In this document: one piece after another, positions 1 through 11,069 of the stretch | Numbering within the stretch: the stretch's first letter is position 1 | How the letters are laid out: every line of letters begins with the position of its first letter | NCBI GenBank assembly: GCA_039105265.1 | Contig: JAPFFF010000072.1 | Coordinates: 248,001-312,000 of the forward strand | Length of the DNA: 64,000 nt | Source: Tritrichomonas musculus | Taxonomy: Eukaryota > Parabasalia > Tritrichomonadida > Tritrichomonadidae | Reading direction: 5' to 3' | Notes under the pieces: model-generated | Told to the model about the DNA's origin: nothing | Seen by the model: the letters and a program-made list of their open reading frames with translations, nothing else | Database searches by the model: none | Translations under genes and position numbers: made by a program

Positions 1-929
1 AAAACCAATTATTTAACAAACCAACAAGATGTGCTGTTGATTCAGACATCTTCACAAATTCAAAAGAATTCACAAATTCAGATGTGTTCACAAAAAGTTC
101 AACTTTTTCTGAGTCATCAGAATTTTCTTTTTCAATGAAATTTACTGGCTCGTCTTCTTTTTCTTCTTCTTCACTATTTTCTAGGTCAGATCATTTTTCT
201 CATTCTTCTTCTTTTTCAATGTCATCGTTTTTCAGCCAATCTTCTTCTTTTTCACGAACTTCATCTTTTACTAAGTCTTCTTCCTTTACTAAGTCTTCTT
301 CTTTTAGTGAGTCTTTAACATTCACTCAATCATCTTTGTTTACATTCTCATCTACTTTTTCATTATCTTTGCCTTTTGGCCTTATTCGACCATCCTCACT
401 TTTCTCTCAATCTGACTTGTTTTCATCATCATATACTTTCATTGTCATGACTCACACACAGACGAAAGAATTCACTCCTTCATCGCCCTTCACTCCATCG
501 AGAATCTTCACGCCAAACAGGACGAAAATTCCAGATCCAATGAATATTTTCAATCCTATCGTGTCAGGGCGAAAGGAGGTTTTCACGAAGGAAGAACTCA
601 AGAAGGCTGCTGCTCCAGCTTCGATTTCTTTTATATTTATCATTGTTGCTATCGTAATGTGCGTTTTTTATATCAAGAGGAAGATAAAAATGGTGAGAAA
701 TGAGGACAACATACCTGACTTTGATACTTCATTCTTAGACGAAGAATCTGATGATAGTGAGTATTCGTACTCTTACTACACGTACACGTACACATATTCC
801 ACAATATATTCTGAAGAAGAAGAAAGTCAAAATGAAACGATTAGTAGTAAACATGACAGCTATTCCAATAGTTATTATGACGAGTTCACATATAGTAGTA
901 TAAGCTATTTCACTAGTAATGAAAAATAA
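1..929 (+). CDS. Ser/Phe-repeat single-pass membrane protein (5' end outside window)
   Basis: The frame is open from base 3 to the TAA at 927-929, about 308 residues, and no ATG near base 84 is needed, so the gene starts upstream of the window. The first ~120 residues are a degenerate hexapeptide repeat of the form F-[ST]-x-S-[ST]-x. A hydrophobic segment at about residues 205-224 (bases 616-676) is followed by a basic KRKIK stop-transfer patch, then an ~80-residue acidic tail rich in Tyr and Ser. This is the layout of a type I surface protein: repetitive ectodomain, one membrane span, short cytoplasmic tail. Similar F-S/T repeats occur in large trichomonad Pmp-like and BspA-like surface proteins (family knowledge). 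The missing N-terminus may hold the recognisable domain. The function is unknown; a surface location is inferred. Confidence 0.7.
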   Translation, partial: NQLFNKPTRCAVDSDIFTNSKEFTNSDVFTKSSTFSESSEFSFSMKFTGSSSFSSSSLFSRSDHFSHSSSFSMSSFFSQSSSFSRTSSFTKSSSFTKSSSFSESLTFTQSSLFTFSSTFSLSLPFGLIRPSSLFSQSDLFSSSYTFIVMTHTQTKEFTPSSPFTPSRIFTPNRTKIPDPMNIFNPIVSGRKEVFTKEELKKAAAPASISFIFIIVAIVMCVFYIKRKIKMVRNEDNIPDFDTSFLDEESDDSEYSYSYYTYTYTYSTIYSEEEESQNETISSKHDSYSNSYYDEFTYSSISYFTSNEK

Positions 930-1215
930 TACTCATTTAAATGGAATTTATCTGCTTATAGTATTTTTGTTTGTATTTAATAAAAGTAAAACTATAATTA
1001 CAAATCAATTATACAAAATGTTTTTAACAAAAAAAAAAGTTCTTTTTATATTGAAAATTCAATCCTGAAAATTTTTATTCGAATTGCAAAATCAAATTGA
1101 AAGATAAAAAAACATAAAGTTTTATCATGCTTTATTTGATTGTTTATAAATAAAATAACATAAAGTTTTAATCAAGTATAAATATTGTTTGTAACAAAAT
1201 GAAAAAAAAAAAGAA

Positions 1216-2541
1216 TCAAGTTTGATTATTATTTCGATCGTTTCGATTATTACGGTTATTGTGGCGGTTATTTTTATGGCCATAACCGACCAAAACGTTT
1301 TCTCTTCTATAAAATTCATTGAGTAAATCTTTTGCCGCTTTAGTGCACTTAAAGTTAATGAAAATATCAGTTTCAAGCAACTTTTTATTTTCATTAAAAG
1401 CTTCATTCAAGACCTCGTTATTTATGCTGTTTTCATTCACCTGCAAAATATCATTCAAAATTGAACCTAGGACGTTAATATGCCAAATTGCGTCTTTCAT
1501 TATAAATCTCTCTTTTATAGTCCTAAATAATTTAGTTCTTTCAACAGGGTCGCCTTCTTTTCTGAACCTCAAAACAGCGTCGTAAAACAAGAATCCTTCG
1601 AGGCATTGTCTTTTCTCACAAAAATCGCGAAACTTTTTCTTAGCATTTTTCATTATATCGTCATGTTCGTTCGGTTCCATGACATCTTCCAAATGGCGAA
1701 ATATTTTGTCAGTGTTTGTCGGTTCTAACGGTTTTGTAACCGATAATTGAATAGGAAAACCGAAACTGGCCAAAAAAACGCCAACACACAAAAGAATTCC
1801 CATAATTGGCTGGATTTCAGCGGGTGTAAGACGGATCCAACCAAAGATGATGTATAAGGTCATGAAAATAATCCAGACAACGCCGACAATGGCCAATTCT
1901 ATGGTGAAATATAACTTATCGTGAAATTGAGAAATATAGTAAAGAGTAATCCAATGAAATACACTGAAACATATTAGTAGTATTAAACACCATACAAAAA
2001 AAGAGTATGAGTAGTGCTGCCCGTAATTGCCTGGATGAGATGTGGGATCTTTGATATATAAAGCAATACCTACAATAAAGGCAATTGCTACTAGAATCCA
2101 GTTGTAAATCAAAAAGGCTGTATCCGTTAAATATTTAGGATGACGTCGAAACCAGTCCCAGAATCGAATTGAACATTTTGCATGTCGATGTTGTTCCTCA
2201 GTAAGTTCCGGAATCTTGTTGACATTATAACGAATAATAAAGCGGAGTGATCGAATTGGATATGGAATCATGTGACATGGAATAAAAAGCCAAATATACC
2301 AATGGGAAACAAAATTTGGAAATTTGGCTGGCGTTACTAGTATTCTAAAGGTAAGAGATGTCATCATGAGATATTGGCCAATGGCCGAACAAAAGATTAG
2401 CCACGGACATCGACTTTTGATATAGAAAGAATTCTTATTTTTGAAGAATAAATAAATATTATAAATGAAATAGATACTCCAAAAGATCCAAAATGTAAAA
2501 AAGAGGAGAACATATGGATTATAAAGAAAATCGATTGCCAT
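1216..2541 (-). CDS. 7TM protein with C-terminal RGS domain
   Basis: 441 residues. Seven hydrophobic segments can be seen at roughly residues 8-30, 45-68, 79-97, 138-162, 172-198, 205-232 and 245-266. They are followed by a cytoplasmic domain from about residue 285 with the RGS pattern FRDFCEKRQCLEGFLFYDAV and later LLNEFYRR. RGS domains accelerate GTP hydrolysis on G-protein alpha subunits, and a receptor-like 7TM fused to RGS is known from plant AtRGS1 and from protists. It probably sits in the plasma or endomembrane and tunes heterotrimeric G-protein signalling. The tail ends in an Asn/Arg/His-rich stretch. The ATG at 2539-2541 is the first in frame. The domain call is firm; ligand and partner are unknown. 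Confidence 0.85.
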   Translation of the reverse strand: MAIDFLYNPYVLLFFTFWIFWSIYFIYNIYLFFKNKNSFYIKSRCPWLIFCSAIGQYLMMTSLTFRILVTPAKFPNFVSHWYIWLFIPCHMIPYPIRSLRFIIRYNVNKIPELTEEQHRHAKCSIRFWDWFRRHPKYLTDTAFLIYNWILVAIAFIVGIALYIKDPTSHPGNYGQHYSYSFFVWCLILLICFSVFHWITLYYISQFHDKLYFTIELAIVGVVWIIFMTLYIIFGWIRLTPAEIQPIMGILLCVGVFLASFGFPIQLSVTKPLEPTNTDKIFRHLEDVMEPNEHDDIMKNAKKKFRDFCEKRQCLEGFLFYDAVLRFRKEGDPVERTKLFRTIKERFIMKDAIWHINVLGSILNDILQVNENSINNEVLNEAFNENKKLLETDIFINFKCTKAAKDLLNEFYRRENVLVGYGHKNNRHNNRNNRNDRNNNQT

Positions 2542-2879
2542 TATAATTTCAAAAGTAAAATTTACAATTTCGCCATTAAATGGTCAATTGTAATTAAAAA
2601 AAAGCTTTGATGTATAATTAGCCATTATTTCAATAGTTCATGAATGTAATTGGAAAATTATTTAAAAAATGTCTTTATATAATGAAAAAATAATATAATT
2701 TCATAAAAATAATAAAAAGATTTCATATTATATGAAATTATATTATTTAAATGAGAATCATGCAGAATAAAACTTCATATTATATATAATTGTTAAATAA
2801 AACTGAAAAAAATGGTCCTTTGATAAATTCCTTGCGTTCTTTTATAACATGAAACAGATTTATTTAAAATTAAAAAAAT

Positions 2880-2958
2880 GGTTGCTGTGGGGTTCGAACC
2901 CACGCCCTCGCGGACCAGTGCCTTAAACTGGCGCCTTAGACCACTCGGCCAAACAACC
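2880..2958 (-). tRNA. tRNA-Leu (anticodon AAG)
   Basis: On the minus strand the 79-nt sequence folds with acceptor arm GGTTGTT/AGCAACC (one G-U pair), a D arm with GGCCGAGTGG, anticodon stem CCAGT/ACTGG around loop TTAAGGC (anticodon AAG), a long type II variable arm and T arm GTGGGTTCGAACCCCAC. The long variable arm and the anticodon agree on Leu. It has no intron and no encoded CCA, and a T-run follows on the minus strand. Confidence 0.95.
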
Positions 2959-3180
2959 TTACATTAGCAGAAAATAAATTATCAAATAAATTATAATATT
3001 CTGTAGCGAAAAAGACTTCTTTGATTTACAACTAAAACTTATCTAGATATTCAATTAAAAAAAAATATTATCCTGATTGTAAAATGATCATTTTCTCATG
3101 TCATATCTATATAAAATTTAACCCATATTTACTTTACATTCTTAAAATCAATATATATATAACTCAGTTCTTTTTATTTC

Positions 3181-3346
3181 ATAATCGTATTTTTCTACGC
3201 CACTTTTTGAAAACTTTTAAACTTTTTGAATACTTTTTTATACAATTTTTATTCAATTTTTGGAATATACGCATCAGTGATCACCACGGGGCTGCACGAA
3301 GCCGAAAAATTGTATAAAAAAGTATTCAAAAAGTTTAAAAGTTTTT
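3181..3346. repeat. Truncated copy of the small hairpin MITE seen whole at 54182
   Basis: The left part (from TCGTATTTTTCTACGCC) matches 54187 onward for about 75 bp. The core GGAATATACGC...GAAGCCGA matches the 54.3-kb copy in reverse orientation. The arms at about 3213-3250 and 3307-3345 are near-perfect inverted copies, so the segment can fold into a long hairpin. Each arm carries ACTTTTTGAA or its complement. No target duplication was found, so this is a rearranged or truncated copy. Confidence 0.6.
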
Positions 3347-3556
3347 TTTTTTTTTTTTTTTTTTTTTGACCATATGTCCTATTTAAATTAATTATATCAA
3401 ATCACCTGATTAATTTTTTCCAGTTATATCATTAACATATAAGAAAATATTCGATGAAAATATAATAAGTAAAAATTTGTTTAAATCAACTCAATGAAAA
3501 AGTTTTTATTAATGCGACAGGAATAAATGAAAAATATTATTTTTATTTATTAATTA

Positions 3557-5018
3557 TAGTTGGTGGACATAATTCTGTTTTGGAGACATAATTATGTTTT
3601 CACATCATTTCTATATATTCAAATTGGACGTTTAAAAAAACAATTGTAGAACAATCAATATCATATTGGATACATTCTATTCCCCGATTTTCATTCACTT
3701 TTATCAAACTAAATTTGATCATAAATATGATATCGAATTTTTAATTTCTGAATATTTTTTTATTATTTGAAAAAAATATAATTTACTCTTCATCTATAAT
3801 TAAAATGTATCATTATTATTTATTGAAATAAAATAGATAATTAGAAAAAATGGTTTCATTTTCATTTCACTACTCAAAAAACTCATTTCATATCACATTT
3901 CATGCTTTTACTTTAAAAAAAAGGTTGTTTTAATTTGCTCTAACATAGATATTATTTTAGAATATAATGTATATATTATAATTTAGAAAAAAATTTATTG
4001 AAATAATAATTATATAAAAAGAAAAAGTGTTTTCAAAATATGACAAAAATCAATCATACAAAATTACTAATTTTGAAAAATGAGTTTATTTTATTTCAAA
4101 TTAGATGCAGTATTAATCATCTATATGATGCATATAATATATTAAATATAATAATATGGTTGAAAAAGAATCAATCTTGGAAAAATTTCATTTTTCTTTT
4201 TTTCATTCAAAATCATTCATAAATCACACATGCATAATTGATATGATTTCAGAATTACATTATTTGATAACACATACAATGAAATATATTATTAATCCTC
4301 TAAAAATCATTGTTGCCCATCAAGATTTCAGGTTTTTCTAAGAAATATACAAATTTCACTTTTTTATTTTTTCTATTATAATAGCATTAAAAATAGCAAT
4401 TAATCAATAAATATTAGGTAAGTATAGAAGAACTATTAAAATAATGAAAATAATTTCTCAATGTCTAAAATTGAAAGTCTTTTTAAGTTATTTCAGAAGT
4501 TACTCTTTTTCATTAAGGTAATAGATCTTGAGTAGAACCACCAATTTTATTCTTTCAATATCATTATACTATATGCATTATATCTAATATTTAAATAAAA
4601 ATTTAAAAGTTTTTATTTTTTATTGGAAAAAAACAAAAAAGTGATATGATTTTTAACTTTATTTTGTGCATCAAAATTTTCTTATATGAAAGTTTTTAGA
4701 TATCAATTATCTGACAAAATTATATCATTACTGATTATGAATTAATGATATTATTATTAAATCCCAAGTTTCAATTATTGAGAATAAAATAAGCATTTTG
4801 ACTTTTTTTTACATTAATGGCAAAATTTCATATAAATCACAAATATAATAGCTCATTTAATTAAATAATGATGTACATTAAATACATTAATAAGGTATAT
4901 AATATTATCAAATTATCTTTAAAAAGTATTGAGAAAAATGTGTTTTATTTTTGTGTATCATTCAAAAAGTTGAGCAAACATGATTATGTCCCAAAAACAT
5001 AATTATGTCCATCAACTA
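3557..5018. mobile_element. 1,462-bp TIR element, copy 1 (TA target site)
   Basis: The ends are TAGTTGGTGGACATAATT and its imperfect inverse ending CATCAACTA, about 40 bp of terminal inverted repeat, flanked by TA on both sides. A second copy lies inverted at 17713-20441; once its nested insert is removed it has the same length. The duplicated BspA locus at 59.27 kb gives the empty site, in which TATTAATTAATAAAT is uninterrupted, confirming the TA duplication. No transposase-like frame is visible. The short open frames at 4040-4341 are shared by both copies only because the copies are nearly identical. It is probably a non-autonomous Tc1/mariner-type passenger, by the TA target. Confidence 0.85.
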
Positions 5019-5433
5019 TAATACCCATGTTTTCACCTTTGACTATGAGTTTTCCACTTTTCTTAGGTTTATTCAATTCATGTCACTTCATCTTTTTTTG
5101 ATATAATTTCATGAAGATAATGAAATTAAGTTAAAAGTGAATTGGCATTTCTTTTTTCATGAAATATAATTTCTATTATAAAGTGCCCCCAAAAAATAGG
5201 GGTCACATTCAATAAAATAGGGGTTGACGATCAAGTTAAGAAAAAATTGAATATTTTTTCAGAAAATATAATTTTAAGAAAAAAAAAATTTTTCAAATAT
5301 TTTTTTCTCAAAATAAATTTTTATTATCGTTTTCCCTTGAAATTAATTATTTTTTGAATTGACCCCCTTTATTTCTCTCACTTTAGTTATTTTGGTTTTT
5401 CTTAAATTAATTTAAGAAATAATATAATAAATA

Positions 5434-6351
5434 ATGAGTTCACGTAATGTTTTACAAGCATTTGCTTCTCTATACAGGTTCCTAGATGATAATTCAGACA
5501 ATAGCGAAGAACATTTCGATGACATATTATCAAAGCCTCAAAACAGTTCTGCGCAAAATCTAATAAGCTCTTTTCAAGACCTTCTAAACTCAAAGAAGAA
5601 TCAGCAAAATCAAAATACTTCGCAATCTTTGAGTCATCAATATTTTACTCTTCCTCAAGTCCAAATCAAATCTAGTATTGGACAGCCCAATTCATTTACA
5701 AATCCTTCAATCCAGCCTAATTCGTCGTTAAGTATTATTAATAATAACACAGAGAATACTTCGCAATCTTTGAGTCATCAATATTTTACTCTTCCTCAAG
5801 TTCAAATCACATCTAGTATTGGACAGCCCAATTCATTTACAAATCCTTCAATCCAGCCTAATTCGTCGTTAAGTATTATTAATAACACAGATAATTCAAA
5901 TGCAAATTATGAATCTCAGCATTTCATAGTAACGGATGAATTTTTGGAAAAATGTTATGAAGCACACCTTTTACATTCATACAACAATTATAAATCATTG
6001 AAGAAAGAGATGGAAAAGCATTACAAAGGACTTAATAAAGTTAGTTTAAAATCATTCAAAAACATTTGCCAGACTGTATTCACATTAATAAAATCTAGAG
6101 GAAAAAGTAATTTTAATTTCAATAACATAATTGATCTGTTAAACTTGGAATACGATATTGTGAAAGATGAAGATTTAAAATACAATAAACAATATCGTAT
6201 TCCTCAAAATGGACTGATATGCATGAATGGTCCTTGGTCATCTGACGAAACAGATAAACTAATAAATGTTATAAATTGGGGCCTTTCAACAGGAGAAATA
6301 CTTTCTAATAGGAAAAAATTGAAAGAAAAATGTTCCAAAATGCCACTTTAA
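5434..6351 (+). CDS. Element-borne protein with a possible SANT/Myb-like C-terminus
   Basis: 305 residues starting at ATG 5434, lying 410 bp inside the left inverted repeat of the 6-kb element. The N-terminal third is Gln/Asn/Ser-rich and contains a ~46-residue segment repeated almost perfectly (bases ~5617-5752 and 5758-5890). Residues ~165-260 look helical and charged. The C-terminus has GPWSSDETDKLINVINWG, the Trp-spaced opening of a SANT/Myb helix, but the later Trp positions are absent, so the domain is partial or diverged. Base composition is richer in G and C than the surroundings, as expected for coding DNA. It could be the DNA-binding half of a transposase or a helper protein; the catalytic part was not found. 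Confidence 0.6.
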   Translation: MSSRNVLQAFASLYRFLDDNSDNSEEHFDDILSKPQNSSAQNLISSFQDLLNSKKNQQNQNTSQSLSHQYFTLPQVQIKSSIGQPNSFTNPSIQPNSSLSIINNNTENTSQSLSHQYFTLPQVQITSSIGQPNSFTNPSIQPNSSLSIINNTDNSNANYESQHFIVTDEFLEKCYEAHLLHSYNNYKSLKKEMEKHYKGLNKVSLKSFKNICQTVFTLIKSRGKSNFNFNNIIDLLNLEYDIVKDEDLKYNKQYRIPQNGLICMNGPWSSDETDKLINVINWGLSTGEILSNRKKLKEKCSKMPL

Positions 6352-6925
6352 TTTTATTAAAAATTTTGAATATTTTTGTAATTATATGTACGTTAAAAAA
6401 CGTTTATTTTTTATTTTGAGTCTAATAAATGAAACATATTTTCCAAAAAATTGGCCGCATAAAATCACTAATGCTTCTAGGAATAAATTCTCATGGCCAA
6501 TATAATCATTATATTAAAGATGTAGAATCATATAAAGACAATTTTTGAAGTTATCATCTGTTTTTCTTTAAAAATGCTTTTTGGGTTTGAAAGTATGAAG
6601 AATGCAGATTTTGCAGTTTCTGAATTAGGAAATAATTAGAAATTTTCATTTATTGTGACAATACTTTGGAATAATGAAGATATCCAAAATATATTCGATG
6701 TTATAAATAAAATGATATAATTATATTGTTATCTAAAATATGATTTTTTCTTCAATTTAATATTCAAATCGTCATTTAAACATTTTATAGATTATTTTGA
6801 TGATAAAAAGAAATAAAAATAATCTGTATTTAGCTCAAAAAATTAAAAATACATTTTAAAGAAGAAAAATGACCGTTAAGTCACTTAAGGTGAATACCTC
6901 TTTGTTCATGAAAAAAGTTTTTTCT

Positions 6926-8517
6926 ATGGGTGGGGTAACTATAAAAAAATAAAATCCTTTTATATTTTAAATATAATATGTATATTTAAAATAAAAGAAT
7001 ATAATTCGATATTTTAAAAATCAGTTCCACCAATGCATCTATAAAATAATATCTTTTTTTTAATAAAATAATTGAATTTTTTGTGAATTTTTACTGAATT
7101 TGATTTTCAAGCACCTTTATTAATTTTTTATGAGTATCAGAAAAATAATCCGATTTTTTAAAAGCATTATTTACCAGAAAAGAAAATATAAAGTAAATAA
7201 TATTTTTTAAGTTATAATTATAATATTAAGTGTAAATTATTATTTTTAATATATTACCATTACTTTTAAATAGTTTATATTTTTATATAAAATATCTTTT
7301 ACCTGGAATTTTTATATAAAAAAATAAAATAGTATGCGAACTATTAAATAATGCAATTAATAATTTTCATTTCAATTCAACACTCATAATTCACAAAATA
7401 TTTGGTTTTCCATTGAAAAAAGTGGAAGTTATACCAAGAGGAAGTGATAATAAATATTTTTTATATGTTATTATTAAAGAAACAAATTCCAAGTTCAAAT
7501 CAAGTTCTAAAGCAACTACCTGGAACTCAACCAAAACAATTCGGAACGTATCAAATTCATAAAAAGCGGTCACAAACTCCACGACGACGACAATCACTGA
7601 CACAGCCACAAGCGTAGTCACAACTACAAATGCTGCAACTGCCTGATAAACAATAATCCTTTAAACCTCGAAAAAGACAAGAAACATCAAACTCCTAGGC
7701 ATAAATTCCATAACTACATTAATAAATAGCTTAATTAATTACATTTAATAATTAATGTTTGCATTATTATTACAATATATTATTCGATTAAATTATTAAA
7801 ATGTTTTGAGAACTTTTCTAATATTTAATTTTAACCTCTCAAAGTGTCAGAAAAAATATTATTCAAAAATTCAATTATTTGAGAATAATTGAAATAGCAC
7901 TCAAAATTGATAAAAGGCATTAATATTTTTCAAATTCAATAGCAAATATTTAGTATATCCATAATATTATATCATATATATATTTTTATAATAGATTTAA
8001 AAATATATATTTCATAATATATTTGAATGTCAACTATTTGTTATAAAAACTGCCAATCAATTTCGGCGCATTTTTCCGATGCATTCGTGGAGCCGATTTT
8101 AGGTATTAGTATATATATTGTTAAGCATATAATAAACAAACAAATATAATGATTTGGATCCCAAACAATTATTATTGACATAAAAACAAATCATTTTTTC
8201 ACTTTTTTTTTCATAAAAATAGATTTTTTATAAATGAATCATGTTATTTAAAAAAATATAATATTTAATAAAGAATACAAAACTTATAAAATATTTTGGT
8301 TTAGATAAAATCTTTAAATTATGATTCTACATCATAATATCTGTTTATTAATGATACAAAAAAAATTCAAGATTTATTTGATTTATTCGGTTTTTTCTCA
8401 TTATATTTTATATATATATATTTATATATAATATATTTTAAATAACTCTAATATTTAAAAAGATATTTTAAAAATATGTTTTTGCCAAAAATACGTTATT
8501 TAAGTTACCCCACCCAT
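6926..8517. mobile_element. 1.59-kb TIR element with 8-bp target duplication
   Basis: The terminal inverted repeat ATGGGTGGGGTAACT is found at 6926 and complemented at 8503-8517. Both ends are flanked by the direct repeat TTTTTTCT (6918-6925 and 8518-8525). An 8-bp duplication is typical of hAT-type transposons, though the ends lack the usual CAG start. It sits inside the 6-kb element. The only coding-like stretch is the relic at 7391-7660. Confidence 0.7.
7391..7660 (+). pseudogene. Coding relic inside the 1.59-kb element
   Basis: This stretch is clearly richer in G and C than the AT-rich DNA around it. Read on the plus strand it gives runs such as VEVIPRGSDNKYFLYVIIK and, in another frame, LPGTQPKQFGTYQIHKKRS, each ended by stops. 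No family is recognised. It is most likely a decayed piece of the element's own protein. Confidence 0.35.
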
Positions 8518-8705
8518 TTTTTTCTGATTTTTCAAATAGTCTTTTAGTTTAAATTGATACTATTAAAAAATGTTTATTATATTTTTTAAATAATAATAAT
8601 ATAAATAGTCTTAATTAATACTAATTTTAATATTCCAAATAAAAGAGAAGCTTTTTATTTGATAATTAGTTCAAGGTATGATGTGAAATGAATATGAAAA
8701 TATGA

Positions 8706-10004
8706 AAAGGGAGGCCAACGAAATTGAATGAATTTAGAATTTTCTATTATTTTCCATTTATCTCATTAAAATAAGTACATTTACAAATAATAACTATTTA
8801 TTTAATATTTGTATTAAATATTGTTAATAATATTTTGTTTTATTTTTGGTCAATGCATCAATATCCATAATATCCGATCTGCTAAAATGAGATATATCCT
8901 GAATTAAATATGAGTTTTAATTACTTGGTATATAAATATGCAATATTTAAGCAATCGTTTTTTAAATAATTTTGTTTTTCGTTGAGATACCTTTGATACA
9001 AAAAATTTTGTAAGAGCATTTTAAAAAGAAAATATCTAAAAATTGGCACATCCTTTTATAAATTAATTCTTTATTTATATTTATAAAATAAAAATAGAAC
9101 TAATAAAATAATTAATATTTAAATCCTAACTCAAATTATTGAGAAATATGTATTTTATTTCAATAATGGCAAAATAAAGCCGATCTAAAAAACAAAAATG
9201 GTTTTGATTCTTTCAAAAAAAGATTTATTTTGTAAATAAATTCTATATATGCAACATACATGATTTAAATATATTGATTTCTAAAAGTAACGTTGAAATA
9301 ATTACATTATGGAGAGATTCATATCATGAGTTCCATCAAATTAAAATATTTCATTCCATAATTAGAGGTGAAATATTATATACTTATAGTATATTTATAA
9401 TTAAAAATCAAAATCATGATTCGTTTGACTGTTATCATATTGCGATTTATATAGCTTTACATTTAAATTAAAATCGCAAACAAATTACAATAATTGATTA
9501 TATATATCAATTATACTCCATTAATGCTTTAAACATATTTGATTTTTTCCGTCTTATGATAATTTCAACCAATTAAGAAAATTTTAATTTATTTGTTTTT
9601 TGCTTTCAAAACACAAAAAATTGTTTTATTATAAACATTCAGATCTTATTCCGTAAAAAAGTTATTTAATTTAAGATGATTTACTATGTGAATAAAAAAA
9701 ATCCAATGATTTTTATTCTTAATATAATTGTTTATTTTATGAATGAATATATAAAAATATATTTTGATTTTAAATTTATAATATTTGAAGATTATTGAGA
9801 AATAAGAAAAATATTATTTTTATATTTCATTCAAATTAATTCAATTTTTAAAAAATAAAAATATCTAATTATTTAAAATAAAATAAAAGTAATCATGAGA
9901 TGCATTAGTAATTAATTTTAATATATATATTAATATTAGAATATATAATTTCCAATATAACTGTACTTTGAGTTAGATGTGAAAGCTTTCGTTGGCCTCC
10001 CTTT
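8706..10004. mobile_element. 1.3-kb TIR element with 8-bp target duplication
   Basis: The ends AAAGGGAGGCCAACGAAA (8706) and the complement ending CCTCCCTTT (10004) are flanked by AAATATGA at 8698-8705 and 10005-10012, a perfect 8-bp duplication. The interior is featureless AT-rich DNA; a 65-codon frame at 9274 has no ATG and no recognisable product. It is probably a non-autonomous hAT-like or Mutator-like element, and is inserted in the 6-kb element. Confidence 0.75.
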
Positions 10005-10012
10005 AAATATGA

Positions 10013-11048
10013 TTTAAAATGGAGTAACAATGCGATTTATCTGAATTTTTGAATATTTTAAATTAGAAATTGTGAATTATTGATAGTTGCATCTTTTTCA
10101 ATGATTTTATCATTGAATAATTGAGTATCTAAAATTCATATTTTTTTTTTTAATAATATCTCATTGTTTTTTATTTGAAAAACGATATTTTTATTATTTG
10201 TTAAATTTCTTAAATATATAAAAAATTATTATTAACAATGAAAAAACAATTTTTAAAAGCAGTGATATAATGATTTTTTTTTTTCTTTGATGAACTTAAT
10301 GAGAGTATAAATCATTATAAAATTATGCTAATTAATAGTTTCTCTTTTCTTAAAATAGATCAAATATTAATATAAAGCTATTCATAAAATTTTCCGAATT
10401 ATTATTTTTAATTATCATTTTAAAATAACTTTAAAAAAAAAAAAAAAAAAAAAAAAAGAGTTTAACTCTTGTGATAAATAAATATCATGTTTATTTTTCA
10501 TGAATCCAAAAAACCGTTGTGATAAAAAAGAAATAATATGGTCGATGAAAAATAAAAAATCACTTTTTTTGGTTTTTTGAAAAATTCTTCCAATAAATAA
10601 AAAATTTTAAAAAAACAAATTTGTCGAATATGCTTTAATGGCTATAAAAATGGATATGAATATTGAACTTTTTGAACCAAAAATGTAAGATTTTGGTGAT
10701 CATATGTTTATCTAAAAATTTATAAATACAGTATTTTCATTTTTTATTTTGACTTTTCAATTGTTCTTATTGGTCGAAATATTTGTAAATCAAATATGAT
10801 TGGAAAATCAAAAATTTTGAGTTATTACCATTAAACAAAAGAGGATCAAGCAATATATAAAAGTTTCATATTTGAGCTTCTGAAATAAACAAATTAGTTT
10901 AAAAAAAAAAGAAAAAATGAAGTGAAAATTTTTAAATAACGTATTTTTTACACAACGATCATATTTTGAATATTCTCAAAAATTAATATGACATCATAAA
11001 TGATATGCTATATAGAAAAAATTGAAATACTCATTTCACTGTTTTCTT
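10013..11048. other. Right arm of the 6-kb element, no gene seen
   Basis: AT-rich sequence with an A-run at 10435-10456 and one ACTTTTTGAA word at 10667. No coding frame, RNA or additional repeat was recognised. Confidence 0.6.
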
Positions 11049-11069
11049 TCAAAAGTGGAAAACTCATAG

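Noticed and set aside
4040-4341. Two overlapping ~60-codon frames conserved in both 1,462-bp elements (also 19657-19958)
   Set aside because: The copies are nearly identical, so conservation carries no information, and the translations are AT-rich filler without a domain.
9274-9471. 65-codon frame in the 1.3-kb element
   Set aside because: No ATG, no recognisable product, ordinary AT-rich composition.
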